From: Halomonas elongata
GTDB lineage: Bacteria > Pseudomonadota > Gammaproteobacteria > Pseudomonadales > Halomonadaceae
Direction of reading: 5' to 3'
Assembly: GCF_029081005.1 (NCBI RefSeq)
Contig: NZ_JAJQTQ010000008.1
Span: 97,837 to 161,836 of the forward strand
Length of the DNA stretch: 64,000 nt
Shown here: positions 24,244 through 33,082 of the stretch, piece after piece
How the letters are laid out: each line of letters begins with the position of its first letter
Position numbering within the stretch: the stretch's first letter is position 1
Translations under genes and position numbers: made by a program
Notes under the pieces: model-generated
Database searches by the model: none
What the model was told of the DNA's origin: nothing
The model's input: the letters and a program-made list of their open reading frames with translations, nothing else

Positions 24244-25860
24244 CTAGCGCAACTCCAGCAACATCGTCTCCGGATCCTCCAGGAAGCCCTTCCAGACATT
24301 GCAGAACCGGGCGATGGTGCCGCCGTCGATCAGCCGGTGATCGCCGGCCCAGGTGGCGGTCATGATGGCCCGCGACACCACGTCCCCCTTGTCGTCGAAG
24401 CGCGGCAGCCACTGGGTCTTGCCGATGGCGACGATGGCCACCTCGGGGGCGTTGATGATCGGCGCGGCATAGGTGCCGCCCAGGGCCCCGATGTTGGAGA
24501 TGCTGATGGTGCCATCGCGCAGGTCCGACTGGGTCACACGGCCGTCTCGTGCATCGGCGGTCAGCCGCTGGACCTCGCCGGCGATCTCCAGCAACGAGCG
24601 GTGCTCGACGCGCTTGACGTTGGGCACCATCAGGCCGGCCTTGCCGTCGACAGCCATGCCGACGTTGCAGTGCGGCAGGTAGTGGATCTCCTCCGCCTCG
24701 GCGTCGAGCCGGCTGTTGAGGATCGGATATGCCTCGACCGCCAGCGCCAGGGCCTTCATGAAGAAAGGCATCAGCGTCAGGCGCGTCTCGCTGGCCTCGG
24801 CACGCGGCTTGAGTCGCTCCCGCAGGGCCAGCAGCTCGGTGACATCGATCTCCTCGCCGTACTGGAAATGCGGGATGGTCGAGGCGGATTCCACCATTCG
24901 CCTGGCCATGGCGGCCCGTACGCCGCGCAACGGCTCGATCCGCGTTTCGGCCCTGACCTCGTCGGTGCCGAGCGCTGTTGCCGCGGACCTGGCGGTCGCC
25001 TCGTCGCCCCCCGTCTCCAGATAGGCCAGCACATCGCCCTTGAGCACCCGGCCATCCTTGCCGGAACCGGGTACCTGCTCCAGGCGCAGGTCGTTCTCGC
25101 GCAGCAGTCGCCGCACGGCGGGACTGGCCGGTATCCGGCCGTAGGCGCCCTGCCCCTTGCCCCGGCCACCGTCATCTCGACGCTCACTCGGAGACGGCCC
25201 GGCGCCGCGGGACGGTTCGGCGGCGTGCCCCGCCCGGGTCGATCCCGCCTTCCGTTCGGGTTCCTGTGACGTCTCCGTGGCATCGGCGTCCGGCATGTAG
25301 GCGAACAGCGGCTCGTGGACCCGGGCAGTCTCGCCCTGGGCAACATGCAGACGGCTCACTCGGCCCGATGCCGGTGCGGTGATCTCGACCATGGCCTTGT
25401 CGGTCATCACGTCGACCACCGGCTGATCCTCGTCGATGGTATCGCCTTCCTTGATGCGCCACTCGACGATCTCGCATTCGACGATGCCCTCGCCGATGTC
25501 CGGCAGGATGAATTCCCGGACCGGGCCTTCGGCTGCCGGAGACGCCGGCTCGCCTGACGCCACCTCCTGCTGCGACGGAACATCGGCATCGTTTCGATCG
25601 CGCGTTTCTCCCGCCGCCTCATCGTCCTCGGACTCATAGGCGAACAGGGGCTCATGTACCCGCGCGGTCTCGCCCTTGGCCACATGCAGCCGGGTCACTC
25701 GCCCCGTCGCCGGCGCGGTGATCTCGACCAGCGCCTTGTCGGTCATCACTTCGACCACCGGCTGGTCCTCGGCAATCTCGTCGCCTTCCTGGACACGCCA
25801 CTCGACGATTTCACACTCCACGATACCTTCGCCGATATCGGGCAGCTTGAACTCGGTCAT
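24244..25860 (-). CDS. bkdB: 2-oxoacid dehydrogenase E2 (dihydrolipoyl acyltransferase), two lipoyl domains
   Basis: Core of a 2-oxoacid dehydrogenase complex, most likely branched-chain. It has 538 residues. Lipoyl domain 1 covers about 1-76 with MTDKALVEI (Lys42); lipoyl domain 2 covers about 115-190 with MTDKAMVEI (Lys155). An acidic and Pro/Ala linker leads to the E1/E3-binding domain, ASPAVRRLLRENDLRLEQV, around 250-285. The C-terminal catalytic domain has the active-site motif DHRLIDGG near residue 513. Pseudomonas BkdB has a single lipoyl domain, so the doubled domain is a departure. It lies 16 bases after the E1beta gene. No E3 (lpd) gene follows; a toxin-antitoxin pair lies there instead. 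Confidence 0.9.
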   Translation of the reverse strand: MTEFKLPDIGEGIVECEIVEWRVQEGDEIAEDQPVVEVMTDKALVEITAPATGRVTRLHVAKGETARVHEPLFAYESEDDEAAGETRDRNDADVPSQQEVASGEPASPAAEGPVREFILPDIGEGIVECEIVEWRIKEGDTIDEDQPVVDVMTDKAMVEITAPASGRVSRLHVAQGETARVHEPLFAYMPDADATETSQEPERKAGSTRAGHAAEPSRGAGPSPSERRDDGGRGKGQGAYGRIPASPAVRRLLRENDLRLEQVPGSGKDGRVLKGDVLAYLETGGDEATARSAATALGTDEVRAETRIEPLRGVRAAMARRMVESASTIPHFQYGEEIDVTELLALRERLKPRAEASETRLTLMPFFMKALALAVEAYPILNSRLDAEAEEIHYLPHCNVGMAVDGKAGLMVPNVKRVEHRSLLEIAGEVQRLTADARDGRVTQSDLRDGTISISNIGALGGTYAAPIINAPEVAIVAIGKTQWLPRFDDKGDVVSRAIMTATWAGDHRLIDGGTIARFCNVWKGFLEDPETMLLELR

Positions 25861-25876
25861 GATATTTCTCCCGTCC

Positions 25877-26854
25877 TTAATAGTTCACGCTGGCGCGGAT
25901 GGCCTCGTGGATCTTGAGGTGGTCCGGCAGATACTCCTTCTCCAGGGTCAGCGGGAAGGGTGTATCCAGGCCGGTCACGCGCATGACGGGCGATTCCAGG
26001 TACAGGAAGCAGCGCTCCTGGATGGCGGCGGCGATCTCGCCGGCGAAGCCGCCGGTGCGCGGCGCCTCGTGCGTCACCACCAGGCGACCGGTCTTGAGTA
26101 CCGAATCGGCCACGGTGTCCTCGTCCCAGGGCAGGATGGTGCGCAGGTCGATCACCTCGCAGGAGATCCCGTCCTTCTCGGCAAGCTCCACGGCACGGTC
26201 GATGACTTCCATCTGGGCGCCCCAGCCCACCAGGGTGACATCGGTGCCCTCCCGGGTGACCTCGGCCTCGCCGAGAGGCAGTTGATAGTCTTCCTCGGGC
26301 ACCTCACCGGTGGAGGCGCGATAGAGCCGCTTGGGTTCGAAGAACAGTACGGGATCCGGATCGCGGATCGAGGCCAGCAGCAGACCCTTGGCCTCGTAGG
26401 GGTTGCGCGGTATCACGACCTTCAGCCCGGGCGTGTGCGCGAAGTAGGCTTCCGGCGACTGGGAGTGATAATGGCCCCCCGAGATGCCGCCACCATAGGG
26501 CGCGCGAAGGGTCAGGCCGCCGACATTGAACAGATCGCCCGAGCGATAGCGGAACTTGGCGGTCTCGTTGACGAGCTGGTCGAAGGCCGGAAAGATGTAG
26601 TCGGCGAACTGGATCTCCGCCACCGGCACCGAGCCCTGGGACGCCAGGCCATTGGCAAAGCCGACGATACCCTGCTCGACGATCGGTGTGTTGAAGCAGC
26701 GGGCGTGCCCGTATTTCTCCTGAAGATGGCTGGTGGCGCGAAAGACGCCGCCGAAACTGCCCACGTCCTCGCCGAAGCACAGTACCCGCTCGTCCTCGGC
26801 CATGGCGATATCCAGGGCGTTGTTGATGGCCTGCAGCATGTTCATGTTCGGCAT
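25877..26854 (-). CDS. bkdA2: 2-oxoacid dehydrogenase E1 component, beta subunit
   Basis: With the alpha subunit it decarboxylates 2-oxoacids using thiamine diphosphate. I start at ATG 26854 ([18 protein letters not shown]), one base after the E1alpha stop, rather than the longer frame. The product has 325 residues, normal for this family. Motifs are [20 protein letters not shown] (about 20-39), [40 protein letters not shown] and [20 protein letters not shown], all typical of E1beta. It is the middle gene of the E1alpha-E1beta-E2 operon. Confidence 0.93.
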   Translation of the reverse strand: MPNMNMLQAINNALDIAMAEDERVLCFGEDVGSFGGVFRATSHLQEKYGHARCFNTPIVEQGIVGFANGLASQGSVPVAEIQFADYIFPAFDQLVNETAKFRYRSGDLFNVGGLTLRAPYGGGISGGHYHSQSPEAYFAHTPGLKVVIPRNPYEAKGLLLASIRDPDPVLFFEPKRLYRASTGEVPEEDYQLPLGEAEVTREGTDVTLVGWGAQMEVIDRAVELAEKDGISCEVIDLRTILPWDEDTVADSVLKTGRLVVTHEAPRTGGFAGEIAAAIQERCFLYLESPVMRVTGLDTPFPLTLEKEYLPDHLKIHEAIRASVNY

Positions 26855-26855
26855 T

Positions 26856-28079
26856 TCAGACCCCTCCCTGGTCGGTCGATGCACCGGCACTGCCCTTCAC
26901 GTCCGGGTCCAGTGAACTCGCCCCCTTGGGATAGGCATCGGGATAACGACGGATATGCGCCTCCAGGGCATCGAGCTGGCGCTGCAACGCCGGGGTGACA
27001 TCGGCGTAGACATCGGTCACCAGGGTCCCCAGGGCGGGTGGCGGACGTTTCTCGGCACGCTTCATGGTCTCCAGCACCTCGCGACGCAGTTCCTCCTGAA
27101 GCGACTGTTCCTCATCATCGCTCCACCAGTCGCGCTCGACCATCCAGTGCTTCATGCGCAGGATCGGGTCCCTTTCGCGCCAGGCCTCTTCCTCCTTCTT
27201 CGAGCGATAGCCGGATGGATCGTCGGACGACGAATGTGCCGCCAGGCGATAGGTCATGGCTTCGATCAGCACCGGCTTGTTCTGCTCCACCGCGATGCGA
27301 CGCGCCTCTTCGGTGGCTCGGTAGACCGCCAGGATGTCGTTGCCGTCGATGCGGATCACGTGCATGCGATAGCCCAGGGCGCGGGGCGCCACGCCGTCGG
27401 CGGCAAACTGCTCGACGGTGGGCGTGGAAATCGCGTAGCCGTTGTTGCGGCAGAAGAAGATCACCGGGGCCTCGTGCACCGCCGCCATGTTCAGGGCGGC
27501 ATGGAAATCGCCCTCGGAAGCGGCACCCTCGCCGAAGAACACCAGGGTGCACAGCCCCTCCCCGGCCAGTTTCTGGCCATAGGCATAGCCGGTAGCCTGG
27601 GGAATCTGGGTGCCGAGCGGCGACGAGATGGTCATGTAATGCAGCTTGCGGGAGCCATAGTGGACCGGCATCTGCCGACCCTTGCCATAGTCGAGCTCGT
27701 TGCCGAACAGCTGGTTCATGAACTCGTCGAAGCTGAAGCCCCGATAGACCAGTGCCCCCTGTTCACGATACTGGGCCATGATCATGTCGGCATCGTCGAG
27801 TGCTGCCGTGGCACCGACGACGGCGGCTTCCTCGCCGGTACACTGCATGTAGAAACTGAGCCGCCCCTGGCGCTGCGCCGCCATCATGCGCTCGTCCATC
27901 ACGCGGGTGGCGAGCATGGCCTGATAGATGCGGTGCGCCTGATCCCGCTCGAGCGCGGGTGCATCGGCGCCCTCGATGAGCCGACCGTCCTGGGACAGGA
28001 CGCGATAGGTAGGAATGCTGTACTCGTCCCCGGCCAGAAATTCCAGCGCGGAGGTTTCTCGCGTTGTTGTCATCGTCAT
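26856..28079 (-). CDS. bkdA1: 2-oxoacid dehydrogenase E1 component, alpha subunit (branched-chain type)
   Basis: Catalytic alpha subunit, 407 residues, about the length of Pseudomonas BkdA1 (410). The thiamine diphosphate motif is [19 protein letters not shown], ending in [10 protein letters not shown] (about 180-212). The phosphorylation-loop region is [20 protein letters not shown] (about 275-294), typical of branched-chain rather than pyruvate E1alpha. It is the first gene of the operon. The upstream region holds a family 1 repeat (28116-28256) and, beyond it, a TTGACGTTAACGTAAA palindrome resembling the LiuR operator of branched-chain amino-acid catabolic genes. Both the motif and the length support the branched-chain assignment. 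Confidence 0.9.
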   Translation of the reverse strand: MTMTTTRETSALEFLAGDEYSIPTYRVLSQDGRLIEGADAPALERDQAHRIYQAMLATRVMDERMMAAQRQGRLSFYMQCTGEEAAVVGATAALDDADMIMAQYREQGALVYRGFSFDEFMNQLFGNELDYGKGRQMPVHYGSRKLHYMTISSPLGTQIPQATGYAYGQKLAGEGLCTLVFFGEGAASEGDFHAALNMAAVHEAPVIFFCRNNGYAISTPTVEQFAADGVAPRALGYRMHVIRIDGNDILAVYRATEEARRIAVEQNKPVLIEAMTYRLAAHSSSDDPSGYRSKKEEEAWRERDPILRMKHWMVERDWWSDDEEQSLQEELRREVLETMKRAEKRPPPALGTLVTDVYADVTPALQRQLDALEAHIRRYPDAYPKGASSLDPDVKGSAGASTDQGGV

Positions 28080-28115
28080 GGTCCTTACCCCTTTTGAGGG
28101 CAGTGTTGTCTCTCC

Positions 28116-28256
28116 GGAAGCACTGATTCATTGCTGCGCTCGATATGCCGGCCGCTGGCGGTACTCGCAGTCCTCATTGACTGCCATGTAAACTCCGGAT
28201 GCTGTGTTCCGGCGACGACCGGCCTCCCATCGCTCGCGACATCAATCAGTGCTTCC
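28116..28256 (+). mobile_element. Dispersed repeat family 1, copy 2 (MITE-like, best preserved)
   Basis: A 141-bp element bounded by perfect 13-bp terminal inverted repeats, GGAAGCACTGATT (28116-28128) and AATCAGTGCTTCC (28244-28256). Inside, it shares TGCTGCGCTCG, CTCGCAGTCCTCA and CTCCGGATGCTGTGTTCCGG with copies at 59223-59366, 63889-64000 and (degenerate) 5735-5887. At its centre TTGAC (28177-28181) and GTAAA (28188-28192) form a short stem whose sequence differs between copies but stays paired. There is no open frame for a transposase, so it would be non-autonomous. It sits between the LiuR-like site and the bkd operon. The rest of the 28080-28444 gap shows no gene. Confidence 0.75.
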
Positions 28257-28307
28257 CTACTTCCTACAGCACCAGGGGATTGCCCCGGCACTGATCAACG
28301 CATCAAT

Positions 28308-28323
28308 TTGACGTTAACGTAAA
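28308..28323. promoter_or_regulatory. LiuR-like operator upstream of the bkd operon
   Basis: TTGACGTTAACGTAAA is a 16-base near-perfect palindrome around ACGTTAACGT. From memory of comparative-genomic work, MerR-family LiuR regulators of branched-chain amino-acid and fatty-acid catabolism use sites of this form. The site lies 229 bases upstream of the E1alpha start, with the family 1 element in between. No liuR gene is in the window, so the regulator would act from elsewhere. Confidence 0.55.
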
Positions 28324-28444
28324 CTGTCATTCAAGGATAGCCTCCCAAAGGACAATCGACGTTGTCTTCAGGATAGCGCATGACGACATCGGCCTATCGT
28401 CTTCGGCGGCGCCGCTTGCCCTGCCGCCCCTGGCTTTCGGCCGG

Positions 28445-29347
28445 TCACCGGCCTTGTGCGGACAAGTGCTCCACCAGCCGACGCGCCGGTAGCGGCAGTG
28501 TCGCGAAGGCTCGAAAACAGATCACCTGGTGGCGCATGGCCCAGTCATCGCTGAGCCGCACCCGGACCGTAGCAGTATGGCGTCGATATCGGCGGGCCGC
28601 CGACTCCGGCATGATCGCGAGTCCGACCCCATGTCCGACCAGGCGGCAGAGCGCCTCGAAGCCACTCATTCGCACCCTGAGCTTGAGACGTCGCCCGAGT
28701 GCCGCAGCATGGCCATCGAGATGCCCCTGCAAGGCGCTGCCGGCACGCAGCCCGACGAACGTCTCGTCCACCACGTCGGCGAAGGCCACTCGACGCCGCA
28801 CCGCCAATGCATGAGTCTCCGGTACCACGAGTACCAGCCTGTCGACGTGGAAAGGCAGGAACTCCAGTGTCGACAGGCCAGCCTCCAGACCCGCCGCCTC
28901 GCTCACCACGCCGATGTCGGCCCGATTCTCGATCACCGCACGCACGACGTCCCGGCTTTCCCGCTCCTCGAGGGCAATATCGATACCCGGATGGTCGGTC
29001 AGGAACCCTGCCAACGGGTCGGGCAACGCTTCGGTCATCACTGCCGTATGGGCCATCAGCCGGACATGCCCCCGCAGGCCGAGCGAGAATTCACCCAGCT
29101 CACCATGCATGGCCTCGATTTGATGCAGAATGCCGCGCGCATGGTGCAGCAGCGAAAGCCCCGCCGGCGTGGCCGTTACCCCGCGACGGCCACGCTCCAG
29201 CAGGGCGCTGCCGAGCATGGATTCCATGCCGGCGATACGCGCGCTGGCCGACGGCAGTGCCATCGCCACGCGACTGGCCCCATGGGTGATACTGCCGGCT
29301 TCGGCCACCGCGACGAACAGGCGCAGGTCGATCAAGTCGAAACGCAT
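28445..29347 (-). CDS. LysR family transcriptional regulator
   Basis: A regulator of 300 residues. The frame extends to 29458, but I start at ATG 29347 (MRFDLIDLRLFVAVAEAGSI), the canonical LysR opening. The N-terminal HTH covers about 1-60, with GSITHGASRVAMALPSASARI as the helix-turn-helix. The effector domain follows with GHVRLMAHTAVMTEALPDPL, and IALEERESRDVVRAVIENRADIG is typical. It is divergent from the TSUP exporter at 29440, with a 92-base gap between starts where its operator should lie. LysR proteins usually control the divergent neighbour. The inducer is not predictable from sequence. Confidence 0.93.
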   Translation of the reverse strand: MRFDLIDLRLFVAVAEAGSITHGASRVAMALPSASARIAGMESMLGSALLERGRRGVTATPAGLSLLHHARGILHQIEAMHGELGEFSLGLRGHVRLMAHTAVMTEALPDPLAGFLTDHPGIDIALEERESRDVVRAVIENRADIGVVSEAAGLEAGLSTLEFLPFHVDRLVLVVPETHALAVRRRVAFADVVDETFVGLRAGSALQGHLDGHAAALGRRLKLRVRMSGFEALCRLVGHGVGLAIMPESAARRYRRHTATVRVRLSDDWAMRHQVICFRAFATLPLPARRLVEHLSAQGR

Positions 29348-29439
29348 CGTGCATGCCCCTTCATGCCTTCGTGGCATCCGAAGGCTGGCTCTGGATCTTC
29401 CAGATTGCCGGACGCCATGGCACGGCGCAATATCGCCCC

Positions 29440-30189
29440 ATGACCGATCTCCTCGCACTCCCCACGCTCATCACCATCACCCTGGTCTTCCTGCTAGCGG
29501 GAACCGTCAAGGGCATCGTCGGCCTGGGCCTGCCCAGCGTGGTGATCGGGCTGTTGGGGCTGATCATGCTGCCGGCCGAGGCCGCCGCGCTGATGGTGCT
29601 TCCATCGCTGCTGACCAATCTGTGGCAGAGTGCCACCGGTCCCTCGCTCACACGCTTGAGCCAACGCCTGTGGCCTTTCCTGGCCGCCATCGTCGTGGGG
29701 GTACTGGGCATCGGTGCCTTGCTCCCGGGGCACGACCACGGCTGGGCGACCAACCTGCTCGGGATCGCCCTGTTCGCCTATGCGCTGTTCGGGCTATCGG
29801 CATCCAGCTGGCGTATCGGCGAGCAGGCGGAAGGCTGGCTTGGTGGGCTGGCCGGCATCCTGACAGGGGGGATCACGGCGATCACCGGCATCGCGGTGAT
29901 GCCGACAGCCCCTTACCTGCAGGCCATCGGCCTGACGCGGGATGACCTGGTGCAGGCGCTCGGCCTGACCTTCACGATCTCGACACTGGCTCTCGGCGGG
30001 ATATTGCTCGGTGGTCCCTTGACGGCATCGACGGCCACCGTCTCGCTGGTGGCCTTGTTGCCGGCGATGCTGGGCATGCGACTGGGCAAGTGGCTGCGCC
30101 AACGCATCGAGGCGCGGCGTTTCCGTGGCCTGTTCTTCATGTCGCTGATGCTGCTCGGCCTCCATCTCGCCCTGCGCGGCCTCGGCTGA
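29440..30189 (+). CDS. TSUP (TauE/SafE) family membrane exporter
   Basis: An inner-membrane protein of 249 residues with about 8 hydrophobic segments. I use ATG 29440 (MTDLLALPTLITITLVFLLA) rather than the longer frame because it begins directly with the first membrane helix. Family motifs are the paired glycine-rich repeats AGTVKGIVGLGLPSVVIGLL (about 20-39) and LGGLAGILTGGITAITGIAVM-like segments in the second half. TSUP proteins export sulfite, sulfoacetate or other organic anions. The divergent LysR gene is its probable regulator. The substrate is unknown. Confidence 0.87.
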   Translation: MTDLLALPTLITITLVFLLAGTVKGIVGLGLPSVVIGLLGLIMLPAEAAALMVLPSLLTNLWQSATGPSLTRLSQRLWPFLAAIVVGVLGIGALLPGHDHGWATNLLGIALFAYALFGLSASSWRIGEQAEGWLGGLAGILTGGITAITGIAVMPTAPYLQAIGLTRDDLVQALGLTFTISTLALGGILLGGPLTASTATVSLVALLPAMLGMRLGKWLRQRIEARRFRGLFFMSLMLLGLHLALRGLG

Positions 30190-30230
30190 CGGCGACATGC
30201 CCGGCGTCCGCGGGGCTTCCGACCACACCG

Positions 30231-30974
30231 TCAGGCAGTCGACACCGGCTGCAGCCGCGCGAACAGGCTGTCCACGCTGAGCGCCAGCAGGCCGATCAGC
30301 AAGGCACCCTGCAGGACGTAGGCGGTATTGCCGTTGACGATGCCGGAGATGATCGGGTCACCCAGGTTACTCGCCCCCACCGTCGCCCCGATGGCAGCCG
30401 TGGCGATATTGATGGTCACCGACGTACGGATACCGGCCAGGATCACCGGGGCGGCCAGCGGCAGTTCGACCTGGCGAAGGCGCTGCCCTCCGGTCATGCC
30501 CATGCCGCGCGCGGCCTCGGTCACGCCGGGGTCGATGCCTTCGAGCCCGGCCAGGGTATTGCGCACGATCGGCAGCAACCCGTAGAGCAGCAGGGCCACG
30601 ATGATCGGCAATGTGCCGAAGCCCAGTACCGGCACGGCGAGCGCCAGCACGGCCACGGGCGGGAAGGTCTGGCCGATGGAAGCCAGTTGGCCGACCAGGG
30701 GCAGGAAGTCGCGCCCGCCGGGGCGAGTCACGGCCACCGCCCCGCCCACGCCCAGCAGGATGGCCAGCAAGGCGGCTATGCCCACCACCAGCAGATGACG
30801 TCCCAGCAGGACGAAGAAGTCGGCCCGATCATAGATCACCGCCTGACTATCGGGTTCGACGAGGCGAAACAGCCCTTCCAGCCACCCCATACCCAGGCAG
30901 GCAAGCAGCAACAGCGACAACCACACCAGGGGAGCGAGCCAGCCATGCCGGCGCGACAACCGTGCACTACTCAT
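30231..30974 (-). CDS. yehW: Osmoprotectant-type ABC transporter permease (YehW-like)
   Basis: Inner-membrane permease of a glycine-betaine/choline-type importer, 247 residues (E. coli YehW 243). The frame is longer upstream, but I start at ATG 30974 (MSSARLSRRHGW), which overlaps the ATPase gene end by 8 bases. It has six hydrophobic segments, and the cytoplasmic EAA loop reads TEAARGMGMTGGQRLRQVEL (about 150-169). The segment IATAAIGATVGASNLGDPII is typical of OpuC/OsmF permeases. It is the last gene of the osmF-yehY-yehX-yehW operon, the same order as in E. coli. Confidence 0.88.
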   Translation of the reverse strand: MSSARLSRRHGWLAPLVWLSLLLLACLGMGWLEGLFRLVEPDSQAVIYDRADFFVLLGRHLLVVGIAALLAILLGVGGAVAVTRPGGRDFLPLVGQLASIGQTFPPVAVLALAVPVLGFGTLPIIVALLLYGLLPIVRNTLAGLEGIDPGVTEAARGMGMTGGQRLRQVELPLAAPVILAGIRTSVTINIATAAIGATVGASNLGDPIISGIVNGNTAYVLQGALLIGLLALSVDSLFARLQPVSTA

Positions 30975-31911
30975 GGCCCCGGGCTCCGACCAGGCGACGC
31001 AGGGACAGCTCACCGATGGGGATGTCATCGTCATCAACCACGGCAAGGTGCTCGACATGGCGCCATAGCATGATCGACAACGCCTCGCGCAAGGTGGCGT
31101 TCTGGGCGACACGTTCCTTGGCTACCAGGCGCGGGCCGAGCGGCGACATCCGCTCGCTGACGGGCAGCAGCGCGGCTTCCTTGAGGCCACGGTCCTCGCC
31201 GCCGAGCAGGGATTCGACGAAGTCGTCGGCAGGCTCGCGCAGCAGTTCGATGGGATGGCCCTGCTGGATGATGCGTCCCTGATTCATGACCACCAGGCGA
31301 TCCGCCAACCGCAGCGCCTCGTCCATGTCGTGGGTGACGAAGACAATGGTCTTGTGCAGGCGGGCCTGCAATCGGGCCAGCTCGTCCTGCAGCGATTCCC
31401 GGGTGATCGGATCCAGGGCGCCGAAGGGCTCGTCCATCAGCAGGATCTCGGGGTCGGCGGCCAGCGCCCGCGCCACGCCGACACGCTGGGCCTGGCCGCC
31501 GGAGAGCTGGCTCGGGTACTTGTCGGCGAATTCCGTCATGGAAAGATCGAACAGGGCCATCAGTTCCTCGACCCGCTCGCGCACCTGACTGGCCGGCCAC
31601 TTCAATAGCCTCGGCACCAGGCCGATATTGCGCTCGACGGTCCAGTGCGGAAACAGGCCGGTACTCTGGATGGCGTAGCCGATGCGTCGACGCAGCACTT
31701 CCTCGCGGAATTCCCGTACCGGTTGGCCATCCAGATGGATCTCTCCATCGCTGTGTTCGATGAGCCGATTGATCATGCGCAGGGTCGTGGACTTGCCACA
31801 ACCGGATGTGCCGACCAGCACGCACAGCTCGCCCTTGCCCACGCTCAGCGAGACATCATCCACCGCCACGGCATCGCCGAAGCGTTTGGTCACGTGGATC
31901 AATTCGATCAT
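30967..31911 (-). CDS. yehX: Osmoprotectant-type ABC transporter ATPase (YehX-like)
   Basis: ATP-binding subunit, 314 residues (E. coli YehX 308). The frame is open far upstream, but that part is a shadow of the permease gene; the real start is ATG 31911 (MIELIHVTKRFGDAVAVDD). Walker A is GTSGCGKST (about 33-41), the signature is LSGGQAQRVGVARALA (about 136-151), and Walker B is ILLMDEPFGALD. A C-terminal CBS-like region (VAQNATLREALSIMLWRHV onwards) is probably the ionic-strength or nucleotide sensing part seen in OpuA/ProV relatives. It overlaps the yehY stop by 4 bases. Confidence 0.92.
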   Translation of the reverse strand: MIELIHVTKRFGDAVAVDDVSLSVGKGELCVLVGTSGCGKSTTLRMINRLIEHSDGEIHLDGQPVREFREEVLRRRIGYAIQSTGLFPHWTVERNIGLVPRLLKWPASQVRERVEELMALFDLSMTEFADKYPSQLSGGQAQRVGVARALAADPEILLMDEPFGALDPITRESLQDELARLQARLHKTIVFVTHDMDEALRLADRLVVMNQGRIIQQGHPIELLREPADDFVESLLGGEDRGLKEAALLPVSERMSPLGPRLVAKERVAQNATLREALSIMLWRHVEHLAVVDDDDIPIGELSLRRLVGARGHE

Positions 31912-33059
31912 GTCGCCCCTCCCGGGCGCAGCAGGTCGGTCAAGGCACCCAGCAGCGCGTCCGCCGCCAGCGCCATGACGAGAATCGGCAAGGCGCCGAG
32001 CAGCACCAGGTCCATGGCGGCCTGCCCGAGTCCTTGAAAGATGAAGGTGCCAAGGCCACCGGCACCGATCAGGGCCGCCACCGCCGTCAGGCCGATGGCC
32101 TGCACGGTGGTGATACGAATGCCCTCCAGGATCACCGGCAGCGCCAGCGGCAGGCGAACCTGTCGGAACACCTGGCCACGACTCATGCCCATCCCCCGCG
32201 CCGCGTCGATGACCTCCGGGGCGACCTCGTCCAGCGCCACATAGGTATTGCGCACCATGGGCAGCAGGCTGTAACCGACCAGCGCCAGCAACGCCGGCGC
32301 CCAGCCGATGCCGCTGACACCGAGCGCAGCCAGCCAGTCGAAGCGGCTCGAGAGCCAGGCCAGCGGGGCCAGAAGCAGGCCGAACAACGCCAGGCTGGGA
32401 ATCGTCTGCAGGAAGTTGAGGATCGCGAAGCCGACTCGCTGCGCCCGAGGCCAGTGCCGCATCGCCATGGCCAGGCCGACGCCCAGCAAGAGGCTGAGGG
32501 AGACGGCCACGCCGACCAGCAGCAGGTGTTCGCCGATGGCCGACAGGAAGGCCGCACTGCGCCCCTGATACTCCTGGCGCAGCGCCAGGGGCTCCAGCCC
32601 GAACGCAAGACAGGCGGCGAGACTCGCCAGGGGGACCAGCAGCAGCGCCCAACCCAGCGCACGGGACATCGCCAGGCGGTTACGCAGTTCGATCAACGCC
32701 AGCAGCAGCAGGAACAGCGTCGCCCAGATGCCTCCGCCGATTCCCATGCGCGCCTGGGGCATGTCCGAATCGACCGTGAAGGCCGCCGCGACGATCAACC
32801 AGACCGGCAATGCCGAGAGCATCGCCACCACCAGTCCCACCGACCATCGCAAGCGGTTCGGCGTCGGGCGCCAGGCCAGTCCCAGGACGACGAGCAAGGG
32901 GGCGACGCTCACCGCCACCCCACCCCATCCAGCGACCCCGAGGGCATCGACGCCACGCCCGGGCACGATACGGTTGGGCGCCACGCTCACCGCATCGAGC
33001 CCCAGCCAGACGACCAGGGCGGCAAGCAACAGACTGATCAGGACAATGTTTGGCTGCAT
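31908..33059 (-). CDS. yehY: Osmoprotectant-type ABC transporter permease, long form (YehY-like)
   Basis: Second permease of the importer, 383 residues (E. coli YehY 385). I start at ATG 33059 (MQPNIVLISLLLAALVVW), with GGGAGG five bases upstream. The N-terminal third carries extra hydrophobic segments not found in YehW, matching YehY. The transport domain then has FLQTIPSLALFGLLLAPLAW, the EAA loop DAARGMGMSRGQVFRQVRLP, and ALIGAGGLGTFIFQGLGQ. It is 23 bases after osmF and overlaps yehX by 4 bases, so all four genes form one operon. Confidence 0.92.
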   Translation of the reverse strand: MQPNIVLISLLLAALVVWLGLDAVSVAPNRIVPGRGVDALGVAGWGGVAVSVAPLLVVLGLAWRPTPNRLRWSVGLVVAMLSALPVWLIVAAAFTVDSDMPQARMGIGGGIWATLFLLLLALIELRNRLAMSRALGWALLLVPLASLAACLAFGLEPLALRQEYQGRSAAFLSAIGEHLLLVGVAVSLSLLLGVGLAMAMRHWPRAQRVGFAILNFLQTIPSLALFGLLLAPLAWLSSRFDWLAALGVSGIGWAPALLALVGYSLLPMVRNTYVALDEVAPEVIDAARGMGMSRGQVFRQVRLPLALPVILEGIRITTVQAIGLTAVAALIGAGGLGTFIFQGLGQAAMDLVLLGALPILVMALAADALLGALTDLLRPGGAT

Positions 33060-33082
33060 CGCCTCCCTGCGCACATCCGACC

